A DNA stretch of 64,000 nucleotides from Oxalobacteraceae bacterium CAVE-383 (GTDB lineage Bacteria > Pseudomonadota > Gammaproteobacteria > Burkholderiales > Burkholderiaceae_D), in contig REGP01000007.1 in the NCBI GenBank assembly GCA_004134995.1, forward strand, positions 181,819 to 245,818. Direction: 5' to 3'. The notes beneath the pieces are model-generated. The model made no database searches. It worked only from the letters and a program-made list of their open reading frames with translations, and had not been told where the DNA came from. The first letter of the stretch is position 1. Each line of letters begins with the position of its first letter. Below are positions 56,608-64,000 of the stretch, piece after piece. Made by a program: the position numbers and the translations under genes.

Positions 56608-57345
56608 TTATTGTTTCGGTGAAATTTCCTGTTCGACCACCAGATCCAGCGTCCATTTGACGTCGCTGCTGTCGGCCGGAGGATTGCTCACGCGTTCTTC
56701 CAGAATGCGCAGGCGGTAGGCGACGCCGGGTTCGAAATCGAAGCCCGCGATGTCGCCGTGCCAGAGGCGCCATGGATCGTCCTTGTTTTCTTTCACCTGG
56801 TAGCACATCGCCTTGCCGGCGCCGGCCGCGCATTCGACACGCTGCGGCGCGACGTAAATGAATTTGATGAGCGCTTCGGCGCCGACCTTGGCGCGCGGAC
56901 GGAAGCTCAGCACATGGCCGTCGGCGGCGATCAGGTCCAGATTGTTATAGGTGACCTTGTAGGTGGAAATCGACTCCAGCTTGTCCAGCAGGCGGGCTTC
57001 GAATTCCATGACCTCCGGCGCGCAAGCCATATAAGTGGCGACCGGCGTGGCGATCGTGATTTCACCCGCGTCGCGCAATACATACGGCGCGGAGAACTGA
57101 TTGCAGCCTGCATGCCCGCTGACGCGGCCTTCATCGCCTTTCTGATCGAAGCGCAGGATGATCGGGCGCACGCCGGCAGGCGGCATCGGTTGCGTCGACC
57201 ATTTGACCAATTCCCATTGCGCCGATGTCAGGTCGAGCCGCCCTTTGCCCGCGCCGGCATGCGGCGCGGCGCAGCCTGCCAGCGCGACCATGCCTGTCAA
57301 CAGCAAAAATTTGAATACGGACCATATGGAATTGTTCAGCGGCAT
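56608..57345 (-). CDS. META / DUF4377 domain lipoprotein
   Basis: 245-aa lipoprotein. Signal with lipobox VALAGCAAP (Cys25). The META domain (about 40-145) contains FDQKGDEGRVSGHAGCNQFSAPY-like sequence, with the hallmark GxxGCNxF. DUF4377 (about 155-240) contains FIYVAPQRVECAAG and CYQVKENKDDPWRLW. Related proteins such as HslJ are envelope stress or heat-shock proteins. It follows the MFS gene by 33 nt. Confidence 0.87.
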   Translation of the reverse strand: MPLNNSIWSVFKFLLLTGMVALAGCAAPHAGAGKGRLDLTSAQWELVKWSTQPMPPAGVRPIILRFDQKGDEGRVSGHAGCNQFSAPYVLRDAGEITIATPVATYMACAPEVMEFEARLLDKLESISTYKVTYNNLDLIAADGHVLSFRPRAKVGAEALIKFIYVAPQRVECAAGAGKAMCYQVKENKDDPWRLWHGDIAGFDFEPGVAYRLRILEERVSNPPADSSDVKWTLDLVVEQEISPKQ

Positions 57346-57378
57346 CTCTGCTCCCCCGTTTATTTGAACGCCACGCCT

Positions 57379-58446
57379 TCACGTCAGCCATTTTGCCCGG
57401 CTGGCGGCCAACGCCACGCCGACACACAATATACCAACAAACGCGAGCGCTGCCTGCAAGCCCCATCCCTGCGCCAAAAATCCGACGATCGGCGGACCGA
57501 TCAGATTGCCGCTGTAGCCGAGCGTGGCGACGCCCGCCAACGCCGTCGAACCATGCCGGCCCGCTGCGCTGAAGACAAACGGAAATACCATCGAAACCCC
57601 GCCGCCGGCCAACGCGAATCCCGCAATGGCGCCGGCAATCGAGCCGGCGCCGACCGCAATGAAAATACCGATTGCCGCGAGCAGCGCCCCATAAGCGACC
57701 ACGCTGCGCGCACCGACGGCTTCCTTCAGACGATCGCCCGCCAGACGGGCCAGCAGCATCATGCCCGAAAAACCGGCATACGCCAGCGGCGCCAGGCCGT
57801 CGCCGGCTCCCAGTGCGTCTTTCATGTAGACGCCGCTCCAGTCGCCGACCGAACCCTCGACGATGGCGCCGCAAAATGCAATCAGGCCCAGCGCCACCAA
57901 TGGCCCGTGTGGCACGACGAATATCCGTTCGCCGCGCATGCGCGCAACGCGGTCGTCCGGCAAATTGCGATAGCACCAATGCAATAGCGCCAGCAACAAT
58001 AACGCCAGCAGCCCGAAATGCGCCAGCGGCGAAATCCCGGCGCCGGCCATCGCGCTGCCGAACAGCGCACCGGAGAAGGTGCCGACGCAGAACCATGCAT
58101 GCAACAGCGACATGATGGAGCGTCCCGCGCGCTTTTCGGCCGCGGCGCCCAGGGCATTGATCGCCACATCGAAACAACTGATGCCGGCCCCAAGCAGGAA
58201 GGTGGCCGCCATCAGCAACGGCAGGTTCGGCGCCAGCGCAATGCAGGCCAGCGCGGCCAGCAGCCCGATGCCGGCATAGGCCGCGCCGCGGCGCGGGCCG
58301 TAATGCGCATTGAGCCAGGCCGCCAGCGGAAACGATAATACTGCGCCGGCGCCGCCGCTCAACAGCACAACGCTGAGCAAGGCCGGACTGAGATGCAGAT
58401 TGTCGCGCACGGCCGGAATACGGGCCGCCCAGCTGGCATAGATCAC
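57379..58446 (-). CDS. MFS transporter (YbjJ-like) with unclear start
   Basis: 355 aa from the first standard start codon, a GTG at 58446. The protein has about 11-12 membrane segments, with YASWAARIPAVRD near its start and DWSGVYMKDALG. The GTG cuts the first helix in half. The open frame continues upstream with a fitting helix (RFAIPSLFILLGVIYASW) and runs back 51 codons to the hisC stop, but contains no ATG, GTG or TTG. Translation may begin at a rare codon, or the gene may be read through from hisC, with which it shares frame. Substrate unknown. Confidence 0.78.
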   Translation of the reverse strand: MIYASWAARIPAVRDNLHLSPALLSVVLLSGGAGAVLSFPLAAWLNAHYGPRRGAAYAGIGLLAALACIALAPNLPLLMAATFLLGAGISCFDVAINALGAAAEKRAGRSIMSLLHAWFCVGTFSGALFGSAMAGAGISPLAHFGLLALLLLALLHWCYRNLPDDRVARMRGERIFVVPHGPLVALGLIAFCGAIVEGSVGDWSGVYMKDALGAGDGLAPLAYAGFSGMMLLARLAGDRLKEAVGARSVVAYGALLAAIGIFIAVGAGSIAGAIAGFALAGGGVSMVFPFVFSAAGRHGSTALAGVATLGYSGNLIGPPIVGFLAQGWGLQAALAFVGILCVGVALAASRAKWLT

Positions 58447-58599
58447 ACCAAGCAGGATAAACAGGCTTGGGATGGCGAAGCGCTGCCCGCGGAGGGGGTT
58501 TGCCGGCGCGTGGGCGGAAGGTATGGGACTGGTATCGATCGTCGTGCCTTCTGTTGAATCTGTTATTTCCGCTATTGAATCTTCTGCTGCATGCCGGCG

Positions 58600-59673
58600 T
58601 CAGGCCGGCTGCAGATGCCGCGCCAGCGCATCGGCCAGCGCGTCGCAATCGGCGTCGCTGCCGATGGTGATGCGCAGGAACTGCTTGATTCTGGGCTGGG
58701 AGAAATGCCGGACGATGATCTTTTCGCCGCGCAGATAGGCGGCCAGCGCACTTGCGTCATGCCCGGGATGGCGCGCGAATACGAAATTGGCGGCCGAGGG
58801 CAGCACCTCGAAACCTAGTTGCTGCAAGCGGCTCACCAGCCGGCCGCGGCTGGCAATGACCGCTTGGCGGGTCGTTTCGAAATGTGCTTCGTCGTTGATG
58901 GAGGCCGTTGCGCCGGCGATCGCGATGCGGTCCAGCGGATAGGAATTGAAACTGTTCTTGACGCGTTCCAGCGCGTCGATCAGGTCCGGATGACCGAGCG
59001 CGAATCCGACGCGCAAGCCCGCCAGTGAACGCGACTTGGAGAAAGTCTGCACCACCAGCAGATTGGGATAGCGCGCGATCAGTTCGATGGCCGACGCGCC
59101 GCCGAAATCGATATAGGCTTCGTCGACCACCACCACGTTGTCCGGACGGCCTTGCAGGATCCGTTCGATTTGCGCCAGCGCCAGCAGACAGCCGGTGGGC
59201 GCGTTCGGATTCGGAAAAATGATGCCGCCGATACGCTCATCCTGATGCAGGTAGTCGTCGGCCTGCAGTGTGAAGTCGGCGGCCAGCGGCACTAGCCGAT
59301 GTTCGACCTCATACAAGGCGCAATACGTTGGATAGAAGCTGTAGCTGATGTCCGGAAACAGAATCGGCGCGCCATGCTTGAGCAATGCCTGGAACGCATG
59401 CGCCAGCACTTCGTCGGAACCGTTGCCGACGAATACGTGCGCCGGCGTCAGGCCGGCGCGCCTTGCGATTGCCGCTTTCAGGCTGTCGGCGTCCGGGCTC
59501 GGATACAGGCGCAGCATGTCGCCGACTTCGGCGCCCATCGCGGCCACTGCGCGCGGCGACGGGCCATACGGATTTTCGTTGGTGTTGAGCTTGATCAGAT
59601 TACTGACCTTCGGCTGTTCGCCGGGCGTATACGGCGTCAGGCGGCTGACAATCGGGCTCCAGAATTTGCTCAT
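58600..59673 (-). CDS. hisC: histidinol-phosphate aminotransferase
   Basis: 357-aa class II-type PLP aminotransferase. [17 protein letters not shown] near the N-terminus, the PLP site with K213 in [14 protein letters not shown], and [17 protein letters not shown] at the C-terminus. It acts in histidine synthesis, though paralogues may also transaminate aromatic amino acids. Isolated from other his genes. It follows ettA by 12 nt and is followed in the same frame by an MFS gene. Confidence 0.92.
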   Translation of the reverse strand: MSKFWSPIVSRLTPYTPGEQPKVSNLIKLNTNENPYGPSPRAVAAMGAEVGDMLRLYPSPDADSLKAAIARRAGLTPAHVFVGNGSDEVLAHAFQALLKHGAPILFPDISYSFYPTYCALYEVEHRLVPLAADFTLQADDYLHQDERIGGIIFPNPNAPTGCLLALAQIERILQGRPDNVVVVDEAYIDFGGASAIELIARYPNLLVVQTFSKSRSLAGLRVGFALGHPDLIDALERVKNSFNSYPLDRIAIAGATASINDEAHFETTRQAVIASRGRLVSRLQQLGFEVLPSAANFVFARHPGHDASALAAYLRGEKIIVRHFSQPRIKQFLRITIGSDADCDALADALARHLQPA

Positions 59674-59685
59674 GAAAACCGGCTC

Positions 59686-61353
59686 CTAGATCGCCAGCGG
59701 CTTGTAACGGATGCGCTTCGGCTTGGCGCCTTCTTCGCCGAGGCGTTTCTTCTTGTCCGCTTCGTACTCCTGGTAATTGCCGTCGAAGAAGGTAACCTGC
59801 GAATTGCCTTCGAACGCCAGGATATGCGTGGCGATGCGATCGAGGAACCAGCGGTCATGCGAAATAACCATGACGCTGCCGGCGAACTCGAGCAATGCGT
59901 CTTCCAGCGCGCGCAGGGTTTCCACGTCGAGATCGTTGGACGGCTCATCCAGCAGCAGCACGTTGCCGCCTTGCAGCAGGGTCTTCGCCAGGTGCAGCCG
60001 GCCGCGTTCGCCGCCGGACAGATTGCCGACGATCTTCTGCTGGTCGCCGCCTTTGAAGTTGAAGCGGCCCAGATAGGCGCGCGACGGCATTTCGAAACGG
60101 CCCACGGTGAGGATGTCGGCGCCGTTCGAGACGTCGTCGAACACGGTTTTCTTGTCCTGCAATTCATCGCGCGACTGATCGACGATCGAAACGCGTGCGG
60201 TCTTGCCGATCGCCACTTCGCCGCTGTCCGGCTGTTCCTTGCCGGTGATCAGCTTGAACAGTGTCGATTTACCCGCGCCGTTGGGACCGATGATGCCGAC
60301 GATCGCGCCGGCCGGAACGGTGAAGCTCAGGTTGTCGATCAGCAGGCGGTCGCCGAATGCTTTCGAGACGTTCTTGAATTCGATGACTTCATTGCCCAGG
60401 CGCTCGGCGACCGGAATGAAGATTTCCTGGGTTTCATTGCGTTTCTGGTATTCGTGTTCGCTGAGTTCGTTGAAGCGCGCCAGACGGGCCTTGCTCTTGG
60501 CCTGGCGTCCCTTCGGATTCTGCCTTACCCATTCCAGTTCCTTGGCGATGGTTTTCTGACGCGACGATTCGCTGGCTTCTTCCTGCTTCAGACGGTTGCT
60601 TTTCTGTTCCAGCCAGGAGCTGTAATTGCCTTTCCATGGGATGCCATGGCCGCGATCGAGCTCGAGAATCCATTCGGCGGCATTGTCGAGGAAGTAGCGA
60701 TCGTGGGTGATACCGACCACGGTGCCTGGAAAACGCTGCAGGAATTGTTCCAGCCAGTCCACCGATTCGGCATCCAGATGGTTGGTCGGTTCGTCTAGCA
60801 GCAGCATGTCTGGCTTCGAGAGCAGCAGACGGCACAGCGCGACGCGGCGCTTTTCGCCGCCCGACAGCACGCCGATTTTTGCTTCCCAAGGCGGCAGCCG
60901 CAATGCATCGGCGGCCATTTCAAGCTGCAGTTCCAGATTGCCGCCGTCCGCTGTCGATATGATCGCTTCCAGCCGGCCCTGTTCCGCGGCCAGGGCATCG
61001 AAATCTGCGTCCGGTTCAGCGTAGGCGGCATACACGGCATCGAGTTTCGCGCGCGCCTCGAACACTTCGCCGAGACCGCCTTCAACGGCCTCGCGCACGG
61101 TCTGTTCGGGATCGAGTTGCGGTTCCTGCGGCAGATAGCCGATATTCAGGCCGGGCATCGGCACCGCTTCGCCCTGGATGTCCTTATCGATGCCCGCCAT
61201 GATCTTGAGCAAGGTCGATTTACCGGAGCCGTTGAGGCCCAGCACGCCGATTTTGGCGCCCGGGAAAAATGACAGGGAAATATCTTTCAGGATCTGGCGT
61301 TTCGGCGGCACGATTTTGCCGACCTTATTCATTGTGTAGACGTATTGGGCCAT
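59686..61353 (-). CDS. ettA: energy-dependent translational throttle protein EttA
   Basis: 555-aa ABC-F ATPase that binds the ribosomal E site and gates elongation according to ATP/ADP. The length equals that of E. coli EttA. Two ABC domains: Walker A GLNGSGKST and GPNGAGKST, signatures LSGGEKRRVALCRLL and LSGGERGRLHLAKTL, and the linker PtIM region (ELEWVRQNPKGRQAKSKARL). The N-terminus AQYVYTMNKVGKIVPPKR is diagnostic. The start at 61353 is chosen on that basis; longer frames upstream are spurious. The ribosome site is weak. Confidence 0.95.
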   Translation of the reverse strand: MAQYVYTMNKVGKIVPPKRQILKDISLSFFPGAKIGVLGLNGSGKSTLLKIMAGIDKDIQGEAVPMPGLNIGYLPQEPQLDPEQTVREAVEGGLGEVFEARAKLDAVYAAYAEPDADFDALAAEQGRLEAIISTADGGNLELQLEMAADALRLPPWEAKIGVLSGGEKRRVALCRLLLSKPDMLLLDEPTNHLDAESVDWLEQFLQRFPGTVVGITHDRYFLDNAAEWILELDRGHGIPWKGNYSSWLEQKSNRLKQEEASESSRQKTIAKELEWVRQNPKGRQAKSKARLARFNELSEHEYQKRNETQEIFIPVAERLGNEVIEFKNVSKAFGDRLLIDNLSFTVPAGAIVGIIGPNGAGKSTLFKLITGKEQPDSGEVAIGKTARVSIVDQSRDELQDKKTVFDDVSNGADILTVGRFEMPSRAYLGRFNFKGGDQQKIVGNLSGGERGRLHLAKTLLQGGNVLLLDEPSNDLDVETLRALEDALLEFAGSVMVISHDRWFLDRIATHILAFEGNSQVTFFDGNYQEYEADKKKRLGEEGAKPKRIRYKPLAI

Positions 61354-61430
61354 ATTTGCGATCAGAGATAATAAGAAATGCCGGGCGGCGGCGATGTCGC
61401 CGGATTGCGGCAGTATACCGTTAGTGCGCC

Positions 61431-62648
61431 TTAGTGCGCGGCCGGTTGCTGTTTCCTCGCCACCAAATGGTATAGCGCCAGTGCCGATACGCCGCAAAAT
61501 GCCATGACGCTGGTGAGCGGCAGCGCGCTGTCGTTCTGCCATAAGCTCATGGAGACACCCGACACCACGCCCAGAGCAAATTGCAGGGTGCCGGCCAGCG
61601 CCGACGCCGTTCCGGCCTGTTTGCCCTGATATTTGAGGACCATTGCAATGGCGTTCGGGCTAATCATGCCGTAGCTACTGAGATAAAGGAATAATCCGAT
61701 CAGCAGTAACGGCAGGCTGTTCACGCCTGCGGCGACCGCAATCGCGCTGATCAGGCTGACGCCGGCTGCCATCGTCAGTGTATATTTCAGGATTCGCTCC
61801 AATGGCTGCTTCTTGACCAGGCGGGCATTGATTTGCGAGGCGGTGATCAGGCCTATCGCATTGCTGCCGAAGACCAGGCCGTAGTATTGCGCCGGAATGC
61901 CATGCAGTTCGATCAGGACGTGCGGCGATCCGGCGATATAGGCGAACAGGCCGGCCTGCGCCAAACCGCCGCACAAGGCATACGACATGAATTGTTTGTC
62001 ATGCAATAAATCCCAGTATTGCCGGCATACGCGCCCCAGCTGCAAGGGCCGGGCATGCTGCGGATCCAGTGATTCCTCCATCACGTAATGCATCGCAACC
62101 ATGCAGGCGGCGGCAAATATCGTCAGCGACACGAATATTGCGCGCCATCCCCATAGCGTCAGCACGAATCCGCCGAACAACGGGGCCAGTATGGGCGCCA
62201 GACCGAATACCAGCATCATCAGGGAATATGCGTGCGCGGCGCCTTCGGCCCCCATTTTGTCCCGGATGGCGGCGCGGGAAATGACAAAACCGCCGCATCC
62301 GCCCAAGCCCTGGAAAAACCGGAGTACGATGATTGTTTCGATATCCTGCGCGAATATGCAGGCGAGGGACGCCAGCAGATACAGGCCGATCGCAAAATAC
62401 AGTGGCGGCTTGCGGCCGTAACGGTCGCTGAACGGGCCGTAAAACAATTGCCCGACAGCCAGGCCGACCAGGAAGCTGGCCAGCGTCAGCTGCACCTGGT
62501 TTGCGCCCACGCCCAGATCCGCCGCGATTGCCGGAAAACTCGGCAGATACATATCGATTGACAGGGAACCGATTGCCGTCAGTGCCGCCAGCAGCATCAG
62601 CCACGGGGGGATAAAGCCGTGTTTCGATTGCGGAGAATTCGTTTTCAT
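61431..62648 (-). CDS. Bcr/CflA-family multidrug efflux MFS transporter
   Basis: 405-aa drug:proton antiporter with 12 predicted helices. The family signatures SIDMYLPSFPAIAADLGV in helix 1 and GQLFYGPFSDRYGRKPPLYF in the helix 2-3 loop are intact. RFFQGLGGCGGFVISRAAIRD is the helix 4-5 antiporter motif. Monocistronic. Confidence 0.92.
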   Translation of the reverse strand: MKTNSPQSKHGFIPPWLMLLAALTAIGSLSIDMYLPSFPAIAADLGVGANQVQLTLASFLVGLAVGQLFYGPFSDRYGRKPPLYFAIGLYLLASLACIFAQDIETIIVLRFFQGLGGCGGFVISRAAIRDKMGAEGAAHAYSLMMLVFGLAPILAPLFGGFVLTLWGWRAIFVSLTIFAAACMVAMHYVMEESLDPQHARPLQLGRVCRQYWDLLHDKQFMSYALCGGLAQAGLFAYIAGSPHVLIELHGIPAQYYGLVFGSNAIGLITASQINARLVKKQPLERILKYTLTMAAGVSLISAIAVAAGVNSLPLLLIGLFLYLSSYGMISPNAIAMVLKYQGKQAGTASALAGTLQFALGVVSGVSMSLWQNDSALPLTSVMAFCGVSALALYHLVARKQQPAAH

Positions 62649-62810
62649 TGAGCCGTGATGCTACTACATTAGGCTGCAGACCGCCCTGCTATCAGACACT
62701 TTCCGACACTTCTTATAGGCATGCACTGACTTAACACCCACCGTGGCCAGGACTAGCATTTGATGTAGGTCTATTGCATTTTGCTCAGGCCCTGCTGCAA
62801 GGAGATTGTC

Positions 62811-62921
62811 ATGAACATGCACGATAGAGAATTGGTGCCTCTTAAGGTTGTCTTTGGCATGCTGGCTACGATGCTGATCGGCTTTTCGATTTTATCCTTA
62901 GTATTTGTAACCGCACATTAA
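62811..62921 (+). CDS. 36-aa single-span membrane protein
   Basis: Short gene with a strong AAGGAG site 8 nt before the ATG. It encodes a charged start (MNMHDRELVPLK) and one helix (VVFGMLATMLIGFSILSLVF) with a short tail. The ribosome site and helix support it being real. It lies 65 nt upstream of the ferritin-like gene on the same strand. No family recognised. Confidence 0.6.
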   Translation: MNMHDRELVPLKVVFGMLATMLIGFSILSLVFVTAH

Positions 62922-62986
62922 TAGACTGGGAGTCCGTATCGAGCTTAAGTAATATGGCTTAAGCGCCTAACAAGAAAGGTCTGACT

Positions 62987-63811
62987 ATGCCTCTGCCCGC
63001 TGATCGCAGGCGCCAGGAATGGCGCCTCGAAGAGATTCCTTTTGACGCCATCGATGCCGCGTCGGTACGGGATGATGAATTTTTGTTCCTGCTGCTGGCC
63101 TCCGCCTCGTTCGTGGAGATTCTGGCGGAAACCTATAGCGGCAATCTGATCGAGCATTTTCAAGGCGATGCCGAGGTGACCGATTGGTTAAGCACGTCTT
63201 GGCAAAAGGAAGAAAACCAGCACGGACGCGCTCTGAAAGCGTATGTGCAAGCGGTATGGCCGGAATTCGACTGGGAAAGCGCGCATCGCAATTTCACCGA
63301 AGAATATACCGCGCTATGCACAGTCGAGCAGCTTGAAACGCGTCCCGCACTGGAGCTGGTGGCGCGGTGTGTCGTGGAAACCGGTACTTCCACGCTGTAC
63401 AGCGCCGTGCGCGATTACGTGCGGGAGCCCGTGCTGGCGAAGCTGCTTAACCACATCAAATCCGATGAAGTTTCTCATTATGCGCATTTCCGCCAATATT
63501 TCGAACGCCATAACCTGATTGAGCGGCATGGCGTCTTTGCCGTGATCGCGACAATCTGGCGCCGGCTGCGCGAAATCGGTGGCGAAGATTCGTACATCGC
63601 TTTCAAACACGTCTTCGCCGGCCGCCATCCCGATCGGCCATTTTCAGAATCGGATTGGCGTCATTACAGCCGGCAGGTCAGACGTCTTGCCCATCACCAT
63701 TATCCCTATGCGATGGCGGTCAAGATGGTGATCAAGCCGATTCCCATGATGGATTCGCTCAAGCGATTGCTGGAATGGCCGTTGATCAGGCTTGTTTCAT
63801 TGATTGGATAA
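62987..63811 (+). CDS. ferritin-like diiron protein (acyl-ACP desaturase-like)
   Basis: 274-aa four-helix-bundle protein. Metal-ligand motifs in order: EILAETYSG, KEENQHGRAL (ExxH), ARCVVETGTSTLYS and IKSDEVSHYAHF (ExxH), which give the two Glu-x-x-His pairs plus extra Glu residues of a carboxylate-bridged diiron site. The arrangement is that of acyl-ACP desaturases and related oxidases, but the protein is shorter than plant-type desaturases. The C-terminal 40 residues include an amphipathic or hydrophobic stretch. Substrate unknown. A strong terminator follows. Confidence 0.82.
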   Translation: MPLPADRRRQEWRLEEIPFDAIDAASVRDDEFLFLLLASASFVEILAETYSGNLIEHFQGDAEVTDWLSTSWQKEENQHGRALKAYVQAVWPEFDWESAHRNFTEEYTALCTVEQLETRPALELVARCVVETGTSTLYSAVRDYVREPVLAKLLNHIKSDEVSHYAHFRQYFERHNLIERHGVFAVIATIWRRLREIGGEDSYIAFKHVFAGRHPDRPFSESDWRHYSRQVRRLAHHHYPYAMAVKMVIKPIPMMDSLKRLLEWPLIRLVSLIG

Positions 63812-63827
63812 GCATTGCGGACTTAAA

Positions 63828-63863
63828 AAAACCGGTGTCCCCGCAGGGGGGCACCGGTTTTTG
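63828..63863 (+). terminator. rho-independent terminator after the diiron gene
   Basis: AACCGGTG-TCCCC-GCAG-GGGGG-CACCGGTT followed by T5, with an A-run in front. It can act in both directions. Confidence 0.92.
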
Positions 63864-63897
63864 TTTGGATGGGGTGGAGAGATCAGCGAGCGGGCAT

Positions 63898-63933
63898 AAA
63901 AAAATCCCCCGGCTCTGTTGAGACGGGGGATTT
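63898..63933 (-). terminator. rho-independent terminator of the rRNA operon
   Basis: On the minus strand AAATCCCCC - 14-nt loop - GGGGGATTT, then a T-run, starting about 10 nt beyond the 5S 3' end. Confidence 0.9.
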
Positions 63934-63942
63934 CGGAATAAC

Positions 63943-64000
63943 AGCCTGACGATGACCTACTTTCACACTGGTTGCAGCACTATCATCGGCGCAAAGTCGT
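63943..64000 (-). rRNA. rrf: 5S ribosomal RNA, 3' end (cut by window edge)
   Basis: The minus strand reads GCGCCGATGATAGTGCTGC, then GTGTGAAAGTAGGTCATCGT and CAGGCT, which is the conserved 3' half of bacterial 5S rRNA (loop D/E and helix I strand). About half of the molecule is inside the window. The rest of the rRNA operon should lie to the right. Confidence 0.93.

Noticed and set aside
61354..61542. Upstream extension of ettA to 61542
   Set aside because: It overlaps the 3' end of the Bcr-type gene and lacks similarity. EttA has 555 residues when started at 61353.

Overview
This is a 64 kb stretch of a GC-rich chromosome, most likely from a betaproteobacterium of the order Burkholderiales and plausibly the family Oxalobacteraceae. 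The family assignment is inference from gene content and codon use. No replication origin, phage, transposase, CRISPR array or tRNA was seen. The 3' end of a 5S rRNA enters at the right edge.

Layout. (1) 1-4.3 kb, minus strand: a gluconate-type GntP permease cut by the left edge, then a sulfate importer (sbp, cysT, cysW) with no cysA ATPase beside it. (2) 4.3-10 kb: an HPP/CBS membrane protein, then mprF and an AcvB/VirJ-type hydrolase overlapping by 4 nt, which look like a lipid aminoacylation and deacylation pair. (3) 10-18 kb: a Cache-HAMP-GAF-PAS-PAS-GGDEF-EAL protein and a bifunctional PutA. (4) 18-22 kb: an HxlR regulator, a DsbG-like lipoprotein and EmrBA efflux. The hxlR and emrA promoters carry the same near-palindromic operator directly after the -10 box. 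(5) 22-25 kb: a RIO kinase, XdhC and a MocA-type cytidylyltransferase. (6) 25-37 kb: zinc acquisition systems (znuA, znuB, znuC plus a 45-aa membrane protein; and a DUF2796/ABC/DUF3299 set) flanked by two proteins resembling type III effectors. One is a 1355-aa protein with an HEVLH motif. The other is a YopJ-family acetyltransferase with an intact His-Glu-Cys triad. (7) 37-53 kb: a leucine/isovalerate degradation locus (ivd, thiolase, mccB, mccA, hmgL) with biotin genes bioA, bioD and bioB between the two subunits of its biotin enzyme, ending in a diguanylate cyclase. (8) 53-64 kb: an AraC regulator, nitronate monooxygenase, a hydrolase, a META lipoprotein, an MFS transporter, hisC, ettA, a Bcr-type pump, a 36-aa membrane protein, a ferritin-like diiron protein, two terminators and the 5S gene.

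The most unusual signal is a dispersed element present three times, always in + orientation (about 9971-10126, 22286-22417 and 54654-54777). Each copy has a nearly invariant core of about 65 nt between perfect or near-perfect inverted arms (44, 38 and 23 bp) whose sequence differs from copy to copy. The arms change together. Where the stem continues into the core it is held by G-U pairs that only the + strand RNA could form. This points to a structured RNA, or to a mobile hairpin whose arms are copied from one another. I do not recognise it as a named family.
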